Shown one piece after another: positions 37,367 to 51,300 of a DNA stretch of 64,000 nt (position 1 is its first letter; every line of letters starts with the position of its first letter). Under the pieces are notes generated by a model. It was not told where the DNA came from and did no database searches. It saw nothing but the letters and a program-made list of their open reading frames with translations. Both the position numbers and the translations under genes were made by a program. The stretch is from Steromphala cineraria (Eukaryota; Mollusca; Gastropoda; Trochida; Trochidae): contig OU744723.1 in assembly GCA_916613615.1 (NCBI GenBank), positions 27,550,710-27,614,709 of the forward strand. Direction: 5' to 3'.

Positions 37367-37514
37367 AGTCCTAACCATCACGTTTTCTTTAAATAAGGTA
37401 TGGTTTTGCCCTGAACTATTATACCGTTAGTTAAAGCATGCCGCTGATTGGTGTGACATTCTAATAGTTCAGGGAAAAGTTATACTAAATGGAAAACTCA
37501 TGATGTTTAGGGCT
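37367..37514. mobile_element. Short foldback MITE
   Basis: Imperfect arms of about 53 bp (37367-37421 and 37461-37514) contain ccctgaactatta on one side and taatagttcaggg on the other, enclosing about 40 bp. The arm sequence matches the right end of the element at 19770-20035, so they are one family. Confidence 0.65.
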
Positions 37515-37779
37515 ACAATTTTGTACTCTTAAAATAAACATAAATTTTGTAAATCACATTCAGCCAGGTTTTGTATGCCATGTACAATTTAACTTCATTG
37601 TATCAATAGCGACCTTTTAATGACGAGAAAATATATATAGTTATTATATGATGATTATGGACCTGTGTGCACTTATTTCTGATTGCAGCAACAGATCCTT
37701 TAGCACTGAGTCCTTACTTTACACTGGTATAGAACTTAATGCTCTCATCATTATCACTCTCAGCCAACTTACATATACC

Positions 37780-37781
<2 letters not shown>

Positions 37782-37822
<41 letters not shown>
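37782..37822. repeat. (TA)n microsatellite
   Basis: About 20 uninterrupted TA dinucleotides. Confidence 0.95.
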
Positions 37823-37827
<5 letters not shown>

Positions 37828-38366
37828 CATATATCGACACATACAACTGTTGCCCAAAATAATTTCATTTCAACTAAGGTTGCATTAACTAGGTTACTTT
37901 ATGTTGTGACATATCTTCTATATCTAAAATATTTAGATTCATGTACTTACACTTCTTCATCTTGTTGTGAAGATGAAGAAGAGTTCTCGGTTCTACAGTC
38001 CTGTAACTAAGAATTCTACTTGTAGAGAGCAGGAGTAAACTCGCTAGACAATGTCTGATGAATACAGCTCATGCCCATATAGGTGTTGCCTACCTCCAGT
38101 ATACATACTGATAGTTATACAGTCATAGCTTGGATTAAATCATCATCAAAAGATCCCCTAATACACAGTAATTGTTTATGTGCACAATGTATTATTTTGC
38201 ATGTTGTATAGAAAAAAACACTCATTATGATGTTGAAATCACTTTGAATGAAGTCATGTTTAACAATTTTGTATGATGATGTTTAAAAACTGAGGCAAAG
38301 AGTGTAACTTAATCTATAAATTTGTATATCTATTTCAATGAAATACTTTATATATAGCAACGTTAA

Positions 38367-38722
38367 AGGGGCAGTAGCACGTTTTTAGGGGGAATATAGG
38401 GTGATGGAAGGAAAATGAAAATTAATGGTTTCAATTGAAAGACAATGTATTTAAACTAAATGGAGCAGTAATAATTCCAGTATATAACGTTAAGTTTAGC
38501 CATGCGATTCCTTTTTCTTACAAAAATGAATTAAAGGTGTTCACACAAAAATGGCCGCCAATGGATTTTATGTGAATTTTAATTCTTTGTCCTCTGACAA
38601 TGGACGATTGGCTTGTGTAATGAGATTTTTGACACTGTCAAAATAATACATTTAGCATTCAGTTACAATTATCAGTGAAAAAGATAAAATATAAAATTAT
38701 AAAAAAACGTGCTACTGCCCCT
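38367..38722. mobile_element. TTAA-flanked MITE (piggyBac-like)
   Basis: Terminal inverted repeats aggggcagtagcacgttttt (from 38367) and the complementary aaaacgtgctactgcccct (to 38722) are near perfect. TTAA lies directly outside both ends (38363-38366 and 38723-38726), the target duplication of piggyBac-type elements. The 356-bp interior has no open frame of note. Confidence 0.8.
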
Positions 38723-39397
38723 TTAAGGATTATCCATACCAAAGTTTATAACTATATCTTCTGTCCATTAACCTTATTCAGATTCTTGTTACACTTAATA
38801 CAGCCATGAGAGTCCCAGCTGGTAGGTTTAACAGATCTTACTTTGAAAGTCTCAGTGAGTTTAGAAGAAAATCTTGACTCTACTGTTTCTCAGCTATTGT
38901 AGTTAAGGTATTGTTAATCAGTAGCATACCAGCAAACTGTACATCTCTGGGCAACCCGAGCATTTATTATTGGTCTGTTTAGTGCTTCTGATTGTTACAT
39001 CACTATAAGTCAGTTATTTATTTATTTGGTCTGGGAAGCTCTCCTACTGTTGCCACTAGCTAGAACACCTGCAGGGGCAGACAGGATCACATACCTCATC
39101 CACTAACTCTGTATACACTGGCAAGAAATAGAACATTATTTGTCTTGCAGCTCCTGGGTTAACATGACATAAGTAATCATAAATAGTCACGCTGATCCAT
39201 TTATGAATCTGTAAATGGTATCTTTTTTCAGTAAGTACATGGAATAAGTGAATAAAGATGCCAAAAATGTATTGTCTTCAGTTATTCTGCTACTGTAGAG
39301 TTAATATATATGTTTATATTAACTGGAGTTATTTTCTGTTGATTTTGAAAATGTACACAGTGTGGAGAGTAGTTGTCTGTGTGGAGCAAGGGTAGCT

Positions 39398-39464
39398 CTG
39401 TCTGTCTGTCCGTAACAGAGGACCACTGGCTGGTAACACTCTAGACATACGGACAGACAGACAG
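39398..39464. repeat. Inverted microsatellite palindrome
   Basis: Perfect 17-bp arms (39398-39414 and 39448-39464) built from ctgt units ending ccgta, loop 33 nt. It would form a stable hairpin in DNA or RNA. Confidence 0.85.
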
Positions 39465-40109
39465 ACCTATCTACAGATTGTGCACTCTTTATATGTTGAT
39501 CTGCTGCATGGGAATAAACATGGATTTCAAATTATTGGGTCTCTTGTTTTTTTGTGGTGTGGTGATGGAGTTATGATACATATTTTATGCAGTGAGCTAG
39601 AAGAAACACATCAAATGCTTGTAGAAGGTGAACCTGGTTGTGGAGAGTGCATTGAACATATTTGGACATAGGTCAGTAAAGTCTTTGAAACGGTTAATAT
39701 AACTCCAAAAAATATTTACTCCAAAAATGAATGTCTTGAATCTGCAGCTGAAAACTGAACCAGGAGGTTATTCTTTAAACGCTGTTCGTCCAATACACAG
39801 TCACAAAGTTAAAAAACAGTCATTTGCAGACGAAATCAAAAGTATAGACTGCAGGAAAGAATCAGTTTTTTTTTTAAAGCTAATCGACGCAATATACGAG
39901 AGGCTACAGACAAGGGAGAACATGGTCGGTATTTAGTTCGACCCAGATTCATTGAGAACAGTGTTAAACCTTTTAAACAAACAAATAATCAGCACATTAT
40001 CATAAAAAAGGTTACAAAGTTGTGGTCATTTGGTTTTGGTCAAAGTTAACTGTGAATATGAAAATGATACATCACGGATTATATAATTTATTACCCATAT
40101 GGTTTAAAA

Positions 40110-40462
40110 TAAGTAGTGACATATTTTCAATATGAGCACATGTGCACATATCACTTTTGCCTAGCAACGATTGTTGTAGCGCGAGTACCCGAATATTTTC
40201 ACCTGTGACGTCATGAAACCATTGTTCGAGACGTCACTGTTTCTGGCCGTCGCAAGGGAAGCGGTCTGTTTCCTTGACATATTTAAGAGATTAAAGTAGT
40301 ATAGAATCGGTAATAAAGAAATTATTACCCTCGGAAGTGTGTCATATGACTTTTACGAAACTCGTGCAAATTTGTGTATAACCCTCGTTCTCGCTCGGGC
40401 AATACAAAAATTCACACTCGTTTCGTAAAAGTCATATGACACACTTACTCGGGTAATAATCT
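40110..40462. repeat. Dispersed foldback-type repeat, better preserved copy
   Basis: Homologous to 19345-19690. Its right half is a large palindrome: about 45-bp arms (40321-40365 and 40413-40460) sharing gtcatatgacttttacgaaa and its complement, with an AT-rich loop. The structure suggests a non-autonomous foldback element. Confidence 0.7.
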
Positions 40463-41309
40463 CTATTAATCAACCAAGAAACGATAATAATATAAAGTTA
40501 CGTAATGTGTTTGTCAGAATTCGTCAAGCTTTGTGGATCTTTAACAAAAATTGTTTGTGTGTTGTCAAAATGCACGTGCATGCCGTATTATCGACGTGTT
40601 CCATTACACAGCGATACACCCTAAAGTTGAGATGAAGATATTTCATTACCACTAACAATTTTTAAGAGTCTATGCTAGTTAGAACTGCACATCTGATGTA
40701 AACAAGCCAATGGTTTTGACACTGTTGGGTCAAAATGTTATTTCGAATAAGCGAACATGAAAGATCTGCTACGCAGTTGCTGGACAACAGTACTTAAGTA
40801 ACTGAGTAACTTAAGTGGATATACTGCAGAAATAGTTCCTCTGACCACGTGTTACCTTTTTGGTGTCTTTTGATATCAATGTTTTTTACAGATGAAAATT
40901 TTGCAATCTGAGACTTTGCACGCAAACAAAAGGTGTTAATTAACTCTTATAGGAAAAATATGTTACAAAACATTTAAAAAGATATGCCAAAAACTTATTT
41001 CAGAGCCCTAATATCTCTTAAATGGGAATCGACCATGCAAGCGGTCCTTTCCGGTAGCCTTCCCCATATAGTCACATCAGGAAGGGTGTAAGTCGGGATT
41101 ATAATTTATGGTCGAAAACTGGAAAATGACATACGTCAATCGGTCAAAAGTTTTTTTGTTTTGTTTTTAAAAAATCTATAATGGCTATACTTGATGATAG
41201 GCCTTTACGTATTGGTGCATCTTTCGGCGAACGCTTTATGTCAATAAAAGTTTTGTTCATGTCTGTGTTCGTGCAAGCAAATTTGCAGAATTTATTTAAC
41301 AATTTAAAT

Positions 41310-42170
41310 TATCAATTTGGACTATCAAGTGGCTTGGAAGATCCTGACCCCACTTGGTAGGACAACAGCTATTTTATAAAGTCTTATCTTACCCAAATTA
41401 AACTATATATGTACAGTTCTTCTTAAACATGGTGATAATATATACTTCCGGTATTTAGATTTTATCTGGAAAGGAATACCTGATATTATTAAACGAAATA
41501 ATATACTAGTTACAATATATTATACAATATGAGGGTTTGATTAGAACTAAGAAATATAATCATTTCGCAAAAGATTAGTTGGGTGAAAAGACTCAACTCT
41601 GATAACAACTCAAAGTTTCATTAGAAGCACAAACATATCACCATCAAACAGTGAGAGTTCTATCAACATAGTTCAGCAGCAATAATGCATATGCATATTT
41701 AGAACACATATTTACCAAAGAACAATATTTTAAACGATTTTTGGAAAGATGTTTTAAAAGCATAGGGTAAGTCCATATAGATACAAAAGTGAAAATCTGT
41801 AAAGACTCAATTTGATATCCTATCTCAGCAATAACATGCCAATACATTCCATAGACAAACGTCAAAGGATCGAGGATATATATTTGATAAATGACATAGT
41901 CAATAGCTTTGACAACAACATTATAATTTAGGCCTGAACAATACAATCTAAGAAGAACAAATATTTTTAAAGAGATTAATAGATTGAATGGTAAATTGTT
42001 CATATTTTCCGTGCATATCTTAAGATGTTTTATACGACCTTGGAATATTGAAACACTCGTGGACAAAATTAATCGTCAAACATTTTTACAAGATTGTAGG
42101 ATGAAAAAGGCCTATACTCTACACTGCCACCTGCATGTTATAAATTTGACTTATAAGTTAGGTCTCGATA
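41310..42170 (+). pseudogene. LINE reverse-transcriptase C-terminal remnant (L1/Tx1-like)
   Basis: Broken frames read AWKILTPLGRTTAI, then a stop, then SLILPKLNYI, and further on FIWKG followed by IIKRN. These are the conserved segments after the RT domain of L1/Tx1-type LINEs (LTPxGR, LPKxxY, FIWxG...KR). Later segments near 41720-42010 (DFWKDVLKA, SKDRGYIFD, FKEINRLNGK) keep the usual order of that region. Stops and frame changes make it a dead copy. The minus-strand open frame at 41644-42066 is its shadow. Confidence 0.75.
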
Positions 42171-42327
42171 ATTAAACTCAAATGCAGATTTATTGCAATG
42201 TTTTCTGGCGAATTATTTGACGAAATGTGAATGTTGGTAAATGATGTCCAGTTTGTAACTTTTTACATCTGCGGTCCGCACACTGAGGTCGAAATTATCT
42301 CCCCTGAGCCGGCGGGCACCTGTCAAC
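42171..42327 (+). promoter_or_regulatory. Upstream region of CARNMT1
   Basis: A local GC-richer stretch (about 42275-42327, with ctgagccggcgggcacctg) directly precedes the ATG in otherwise AT-rich DNA, as expected for a TATA-less housekeeping promoter and short 5' UTR. No specific factor site can be claimed. Confidence 0.4.
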
Positions 42328-45300
42328 ATGGCCGCAGTAGAGAACAGTGACGATGATGCTCTTGAAAATGAACACTTTCTGAGGATAGTCAACGCTTTTA
42401 GATTCTACAGGTAAACAGTTCGGAAGCCGAACACTTTCTCGTTCTCCTTATGAGTGAAGATCTACTTGATAAAACAGAGGATGCGTGCTAACATTAATGT
42501 CATTATATTCAGTTAAGCCTGTTTTTGTGAAACTAAGTTAAACGGCCAGTTCGAGCAGGTTTTCACCGATTAGCTTAAACTGCTAACGAACTTATTTTTA
42601 GACACAGCGCGTCATTTGTTTAGCAGTCTATAAATAGAACGAGAAATGTCCCTTCCCAAAATGCAATGTAGTGTGCAGGGGTGGGACCTATGTTTTCATT
42701 GCCCATCGAAATTCGACAATGGCCCTTCGCTTTTTAAAAACAGTCACTACGTTAATATCATGGAATTTACATGGTTATATGTGTAAAAGGGTCATATCAT
42801 TCTTAGAAGAATATTTGTCGTGTGAAGAACAGTAAAATCAGTTGCCTCTTGCAGTGACATGTCAACTCATGATTGTAAAGCAAATTTTTAGAATGTTTAT
42901 CCAGTTAAAATCCGTAAATTTATTTTAGATTTCAGGTTATTTAATTTTGGGGCAATGTCTCTCAAATAAATCCGCTTGACATTTCTCTCTTGTCTACTCG
43001 CATGCGAATTTCCGTCGAACTTTCGCGGTCGCCCTCACTCATAGTAAAACATTTTTTTCTTCAGAAATATTTCTTAGTCACTTAATTCACATGAAGTTTT
43101 TATGTTCGGAAAAGTGCAAAACGTACTGTGTATAATTGGGAGAGCGGCAGCGCTGACGAATGTTTTTAAAATTCGAAAGCCAATGCGAATCAACTTCTTC
43201 TAAGTGTCATATTGATTGAGCCTAGCCATTTTAGGTGTCATATGTAGATTTCAATAAACAATCTGTCTGTCTGTGATATTTTCTTATGCAAACATTATTA
43301 ACAAATCTCCTACAATTTAAACATTCAAGTAACTACAACACCGACCAAACAATCAGATGACAATAATCCTAGTGGCCGCCATGATCAAGGCTTCGAGTTC
43401 GATCGGCTTTCCTCCGCCATTTTGAATTGTTAGCATTTCGAGAAAACAAATGTACTGTATCATGCTAAATCATTGAGTAATTAAAGAAAATATAATTGAT
43501 TGATAGAAGAGGGACATGTTTACACGTGATTCATAATAAAAGTTATCAGTAAAGACAATGTTTTGTGGCAGGAAATGCCAGTAATGCATTTCACGCTCGT
43601 AGCTCCGATGATTGGCTTCATTTCCCGGTGTTTTTCTTTTTTTTGGGCGATACACTTTATTCTTTGTCAAATTGTTAAATCATGAACAACTGAAATGATA
43701 AACTCATGAACATATTTGAAATAAAGTGTGAGTTAATCATGTAAAAATCGTATATATTAGTTAACAGGAAAGTCCTGAATTTCGTTTCCACAAAAAATAA
43801 ACCGCTCGAAGTGCTTGTCAGTTGCTTTGATTATTTTCGCTATTTTTTTGTTTTGAAGGGCGGATTAGAACTAATTACCAAACTTGACATAGTTATTTAC
43901 ATAAAAAATTGAAAACAAATCGAATATATAAAATTTGACGTGTCGTGTGCAAAAGGGAATTCCCTCCCGAATATTTGTGGAACAAAAAATACCTGCTCGA
44001 ACTGGCCGTTTAAAGAGCCAGTGATTTTCAACACATACTATATATTGTTTTGCCTTGAAACAAACGTCGATGGTATAATTCGTGATATGAATTAGAAATA
44101 TCTTACATATTCATCCCGAAACGGCAACTAAATGATAAACTCTTGTTTTCAATAAAATCTTATGGGAGTCCTATATATATTAATTTTTCATGGAAACCAA
44201 ATTCACATTTAAATTTTGTGATCATGAATATTGTCATGTTATTCATGTTATGAATTCAGATGGCACTTGATTCATAACTGACAAAGAACTGAGCCCGCCA
44301 TATTTATTACGGCATTTTGTACTTGTTGTAAGCACAGGATATATAATGATCGATGTCATGACATATTTTAATTTGTCACTGCTATGGGGGATGCTATTTA
44401 TAGTTAGATGTTGAAGTTAAGGATATCACAAATATAACCTATCAAACATTATCAACTTGTAACTCTAATTCTGACGGCTTTAGATAAGTTTTAAAAATTA
44501 CATTTGAGTGATTGACGCACAGTATTTTCTGATTTTTGGTCAAAATCACGATTCACTTCCCAATGTAACTATTCAGTGTCTCTTGTCTCTATAGGTTCTA
44601 AATTGATACTTTTGTGCAACCGTAGTTGATACTTTTCCATCAGATGACACAAAAGATAAAGTTTGACAAACTTGCAGAGCAGATCTTTAAGCTGTTTCAG
44701 AATGTAGTAGTATATTGACTAAGTTAAACTTACGTTTGTTTTGATTCAATACATATATTTGTTTACGATTTCCAGAAATAATATTATTAACAAAAACTTA
44801 GTGACTACTCTTCTCATTAAATATGATCGATGTTATGAAACTTTCCCTGGTTCTGATAACTTCAAACCAAGTTTACCTTGTTCATCCAGGACCCATTCAC
44901 TGAGCCGTGTGGACACATCTGAGAAGTACTACAAGGATCTGCCCGACCGCCATCAAGCCCTCTTGCCCAAGTTCCGGTCCAATTTGGACCTGATTCGAAC
45001 CTGTATACAGCACAACTATGAAATCATTAAGCTCATACTTCAAGATACGGAGAAAATGTTTGAGAACAAAGATCACACTCTGAAAAATGTGAGCATTTTT
45101 TTTTAATGAATGACATTTATATGCAATAATAGGATTACTATTTTAAAATTGGTATATCAATTATTTTCAGTAATAAATTTTTGATTTTGTTGTTTTTTTG
45201 GGGGACAATTTGTCTATAATACATCTTTTTTTAATGAACATGTTCTTCTCAGATTTATTTAGTTTGTGATTGGAGGGTTTAAGATAGCAAACTAGGGTCG

Positions 45301-48300
45301 GGGTGGGAATGTCAACCATCCAAGCTATTATATTTGCCTATTGCTCAGTACTGCAGTACATCGCTTGGTAACTTTCTCACTGTTACGTGAAGTGATTTGC
45401 ATGTGACAGGGAGGGAATGAAGTGCGGCAGATTCCGCCCACCACGTTCGACATGGACAAGGTCAAGACGACCCTGAAGCAGTTTGTGCGAGACTGGAGTG
45501 AGGACGGGCAGACAGAGCGAGATCTGTGCTATAAACCTGTCATCCAGGAGATACAGAAGAGATTCCCAGCTAGCGAGTGGTAGGGTTTACATGCCTTTTC
45601 AGATATATCTATTTTTGGTTGGAATAAGTAAATGCATTTTCATTTTTTTATTTGGCCTTTTTGTGATAAATAATATAGAAAGTTTGAAGAATGCAGGTAC
45701 ATGCACCAGATGTTTTTTACTCCTTCAGCCAAACCACTCTGAAAAGAATCAAAACTACTTTGACTAAAATTATTTTCTTGATGTCACTTATGTAAGATTT
45801 TGTTTGCTTTTGAGTACCACAATATTAAGTCATCATCCTGGTGAACTATGTTGGCAGCAGCCCGTCCTCGGTGTACATTCTGGTGCCGGGCGCTGGCATG
45901 GGTCGTCTGGCCTTTGAACTGGCCAATCAGGGATACAGTTGTCAAGGCAACGAGTGGAGCCTCTTTATGCTGTTTGCTTCAAACTTTGTGCTCAACAAGT
46001 GAGGATCTGAAGTTCTTTCATACTTCATTTATAATGGTTATATTTTTCTATTAATAGTAACCATGGATATATCCTTTTATAAATCTTGCTGAAAATTCTG
46101 AAATAAAGAATACAATGGTTCATTTACCTAATGTTTCTTTATCAATTTAGATTTTTAGCTCATCTGGCCTGTAAGGCCCGATGGGCTTATGGCATGGCAT
46201 GGTGTCCGTCCATCCGTCCATCCGTCCGTAAACTTTGTGGAATTTCGACTTCTTCTCCAGAACCATAAGGCCTAGAAAGCTGAAACTTTGTGTACAGACT
46301 CCTTGACTAGTGAAGATTATAAGTTGTAGCTTTGGTGGCCCTGTGACCCCTAATAAGGGCCACATATGCCACGCCCTAAAAACCTATTTTCATCTTCTTC
46401 TCCAGAACCATGAGGCCATGAAAGCTAAAACTTTGTGTACAGACTCCTTGACTAGTGAAGATTATAAATTGTAGCTTTGGTGGCCCTGTGACCCCTTATA
46501 AACGCCACAGGGGCCACACCCTAAAAACCTATTTTCATCATCTTCTCCAGAAGCATAACGCCTAGAAAGCTGAAACTTGTGTACAGACTCCTTGACTACT
46601 GAGGATGATGAATTGTAGCTTTATAATAATAATAAAGGCAACAGGAACATCCTTCAAATCTCTTTTCATCTTCTCCTGAAGTATAAGGCCTAGAAAACTG
46701 AAACTTGTCGCCAATATACAGTGTTTAAAATATTGCCCGTCAGCTAGTCCTTGAACTGGCTACTTTTTGCCAGGCCTGGTTACTTTTTGATCAGGACTGG
46801 TAACTTTTTAAAAAAAATTTCTTAAATTTCCCAAAGGAATTGACCAATGATTTTTCAGGACAGGCTAGATTTCCAATCTATTTTATACGCTGACTATATA
46901 CTTAATTTTATGATTGGTGACCCTGTGGCCTCTACAAAGGGATGATGACAGTTGATGATGAAGCCTGATGAGCTACAGAGCCAATGGCTCTATTTTTGAT
47001 ATATGTAGGGAATTTAGAAGTGGAATTGGAAATGGCCAACCGTTATAATGTCACAATGATCATGTCACTGTCACAATAGTCCAGATCAAGTAAAGGATAA
47101 TTGTTCTATGGGTTTTCTTTTTTGTCATCGTCTAAAATTCCTTAGTGAACATAGTCAACATTATCAAGGCAATTGTTTTGTGGTATGTGTATGCCATTTA
47201 CATTTCCAAATTTAAGCATTTAAAACCTAAGGCTAACACTGTCTTTTGTAACTAATTTTGAAGGTGTTGAATAACAATGAATTTGAGAACTTTTTTAAAC
47301 GCAAATATTTATCTTCTTACTTGTATTGATGGCTTGCCTCTACTGATAGGCAAGGCTAATATGTAGCGTATGTATGAGGGTTTCCTGTCTTATTGTTTCA
47401 TGGTAAACACTATTTCTGTCATTGACACATTTAAACTTGTCTTTTCAAAAGTTTTGATAAATTTGAACCTCAGTCTGTAGTCTCAGTCTGTATTACCTGT
47501 GTGTACTATGCTTCGTATCATCAGGTGTAGAGATGTCAATACGTATGTTCTGTATCCATGGGTACACCAGTGGTCGAATGTCAAGGCCACCGCTGACCAG
47601 ACGCGTCCAATCAGATTCCCTGATGTCAACCCGAGCTACATCCCTGACGGAGTCAACTTCTCAATGGCTGCCGGGGACTTCCTGGAGGTTTACACAGAAC
47701 CTGGTAGGTCTATGTCTTCTTCGGGCAGCAATAACAATATTACAATAAATGTGATTAATAGGTGTTACTATTCCCCAGGTACAACATAGTTTGGGGTATA
47801 TAGTGCTCCGTGTGTCCATCCGTTGCATCCAAAACCTGAAAACGTGGAAACTTGGACACACCAAACACAGCAGGCAGAGCAGACATAGAAGACAAACCAG
47901 ACACATCAGTCACAACAGTCACAACAGTCACACAAGTCACAGTTGTCAAAACAGACACAAAAATCGCTTCAAACCATTAAACAATGTTGCTAACCTGAAT
48001 GTTTCAGACTCGTGGGACTGTGTGGCTAGCGTGTTCTTCATAGATACAGCCCACAACATTGTAGCCTACATCGAGACCGTCTACAAGATCCTTAAACCGG
48101 GAGGATACTGGATCAATCTTGGTAAACTTTGTGTTACATGTTGTTTATTCTTTGCCTAATGTTGGACGCTCAGTGAGTTGTTATTTCACAGGTCTTTCAA
48201 AATTTAAAGCCAAAATATATAAAAATATATCAAATTTTATATAAACCATCATTGAGTCAGTCAAAAATTTATTTTTCACATGCTACAACAGAGTTTGTAA

Positions 48301-51300
48301 ATCTTATTTCTATTTGTTAAAATTTACAAATTTTAAATGTCCGGTGTTTAGGAAATTCTTCTTTGTAGGCCCTGCAAAAAGTATTGTATAAAGGCCCCAG
48401 GGATATTCCCTGTAATGTTGTTTATTGCACCTGAAAGGAGGTTCACCTGAGAAAAGAATGAACTAACAACAAAACCAAATGTATTTCCTGAGATGTTTTT
48501 GAAGACATTCAATCGTGGTCACTTTTATTTTTTAACATAGCTCTTAACTGAAAGTTTGCAGCAGATTGTTTTGTTCTGTTGAAACCCTGACACAATGATT
48601 TTGTTTTATGTGGAGACGTCTGTTAATATATGCTCCATTTATGACTGAAATTTTGGCCCCAAGTGGCGTAAAACAATTACTCACTCACTCACTATTAATA
48701 TATGAATATATAAGTACAAGTATTGAATGAAGTAAGCATGTTGCAGGTCCATTACTGTATCACTACGCAGACATGGTCAACGAGAGTTCCATAGAGCTGA
48801 GCTACGAGGAGGTTCGCAGAGTCATCCTGGAGACTGGCTTCATGCTGGAGGTGAGGTGCAGACAATGCTTCCCTTGTAGTGTACCCTTATCTGGTATCAG
48901 CAACTAGTGTAATACTGGTACATCACCTCACATGCATCATTCGACTCATCCCATCACCTCATCAAACCACTATCCCCTCACACAGATTATTCGGCTCATC
49001 CAATCACCTCATCAATTGAGTATTGCCTCACATTCATCATTCTATCTTATCCTATACCTTCATCAATCCAGTCTCACCTCACAAGCATCATCCTGCCTTA
49101 TCCCATATGCCGTCACCTCACCATTTCCAACCTAATGTTACCTGACATTCATAACTTTACTCAACTAACCCCGTTGCATCTTGCATGCATAACCTCACCT
49201 TACTCAACCCCCTCCAGCCTCCCATACATAGCGTACCTCTGTCAACCCAGTTGCATCTTGCATGCATAACCTCACCTTACCCAACCCCCTCCAGCCTGCC
49301 ATACATAGCTTACCTCTGTCAACCCCGTTGCATCTTACATACATAACCTCACCTTACCCAACCCCCTCCATCCTCCCATACATAGCGTACCTCTGTCAAC
49401 CCCGTTGCATCTTGCATTCATAACCTCATCTTACCCAACCCCCTCCAGCCTCCCATACATAGCTTACCTCTGTCAACCCCATTGCATCTTACATACATAA
49501 CCTCACCCTACCCAACCCCCTCCAGCCTCCCATACATAGCTTACCTCTGTCAACCCCGTTGCATCTTACATACATAACCTCATCTTACCCAACCCTCTCC
49601 AGCCTCCCATACATAGCTTACCTCTGTCAACCCCGTTGCATCTTGCATACATAACCTCAGCTTACTCAACCCCCTCCAACCTCCCATACATAGCTTACCT
49701 CTGTCAACCCTGTTGCATCTTGCATACATAACCTCACCTTACCCAACCCCCTCCAGCCTCCCATACATAGCTTACCTCTGTCAACCCCGTTGTATCTTGC
49801 ATACATAACCTCACCTAACCCAACCCCCTCCAGTCTCCCATACATGGCTTACCTCTGTCAACCCCATTGCATCTTACATACATAACCTCACTTTACTCAA
49901 CCCCCTCCAGCCTCCAATACATAGCTTACCTCTGTCAACCCCGTTGCATCTTGCATACGTAACCTCACCTTACTCAACCCCCTCCAGCCTCCCATACATA
50001 GCTTACCTCTGTCAACCCCGTTGCATCTTGCATATATGACCTCACCTTACCCAACCCCCTCCAGCCTCCCATACATGGCTTACCTCTGTCAACCCTGTTG
50101 CATCTTGCATACATAACCTCACCTTACCCAACCCCCTCCAGCCTGCCATACATAGCTTACCTCTGTCAACCCTGTTGCATCTTACATACATAACCTCACC
50201 TTACCAAACCCCCTCCATCCTCCCATACATAGCGTACCTCTGTCAACCCCGTTGCATCTTGCATTCATAACCTCATCTTACCCAACCCCCTCCAGCCTCC
50301 CATACATAGCTTACCTCTGTCAACCCCATTGCATCTTACATACATAACCTCACCCTACCCAACCCCCTCCAGCCTCCCATACATAGCTTACCTCTGTCAA
50401 CCCCGTTGCATCTTACATACATAACCTCATCTTACCCAACCCTCTCCAGCCTCCCATACATAGCTTACCTCTGTCAACCCCGTTGCATCTTACATACATA
50501 ACCTCAGCTTACTCAACCCCCTCCAGCCTCCCATACATAGCTTACCTCTGTCAACCCTGTTGCATCTTGCATACATAACCTCACCTTACCCAACCCCCTC
50601 CAGCCTCCCATACATAGCTTACCTCTGTCAACCCCGTTGTATCTTGCATACATAACCTCACCTAACCCAACCCCCTCCAGTCTCCCATACATGGCTTACC
50701 TCTGTCAACCCCATTGCATCTTACATACATAACCTCACTTTACTCAACCCCCTCCAGCCTCCCATACATAGCTTACCTCTGTCAACCCCGTTGCATCTTG
50801 CATACATAACCTCACCTTACTCAACCCCCTCCAGCCTCCCATACATAGCTTACCTCTGTCAACCCCGTTGCATCTTGCATATATGACCTCACCTTACCCA
50901 ACCCCCTCCAGCCTCCCATACATGGCTTACCTCTGTCAACCCTGTTGCATCTTGCATACATAACCTCACCTTACCCAACCCCCTCCAGCCTCCCATACAT
51001 AGCTTACCTCTGTCAACCCCGTAGCATCTTGCATACATAACCTCACCTTACTCAACCCCCTCCAGCCTCCCATACATAGCTTACCTCTGCCAACCCTGTT
51101 GCATCTTGCATACGTAACCTCACCTAACCCAACCCCCTCCAGCCTCCCATACATAGCTTACCTCTGTCAACCCCGTAGCATCTTGCATACATAACCTCAC
51201 CTTACTCAACCCCCTCCAGCCTCCCATACATAGCTTACCTCTGCCAACCCTGTTGCATCTTGCATACATAACCTCACCTAACCCAACCCCCTCCAGCCTC

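Noticed and set aside
39480..39936. Two short plus-strand open frames
   Set aside because: No family resemblance, AT-rich codon use, no splice context.
41644..42066. 140-residue minus-strand open frame
   Set aside because: It is the shadow of the plus-strand LINE remnant and has no recognisable domain.
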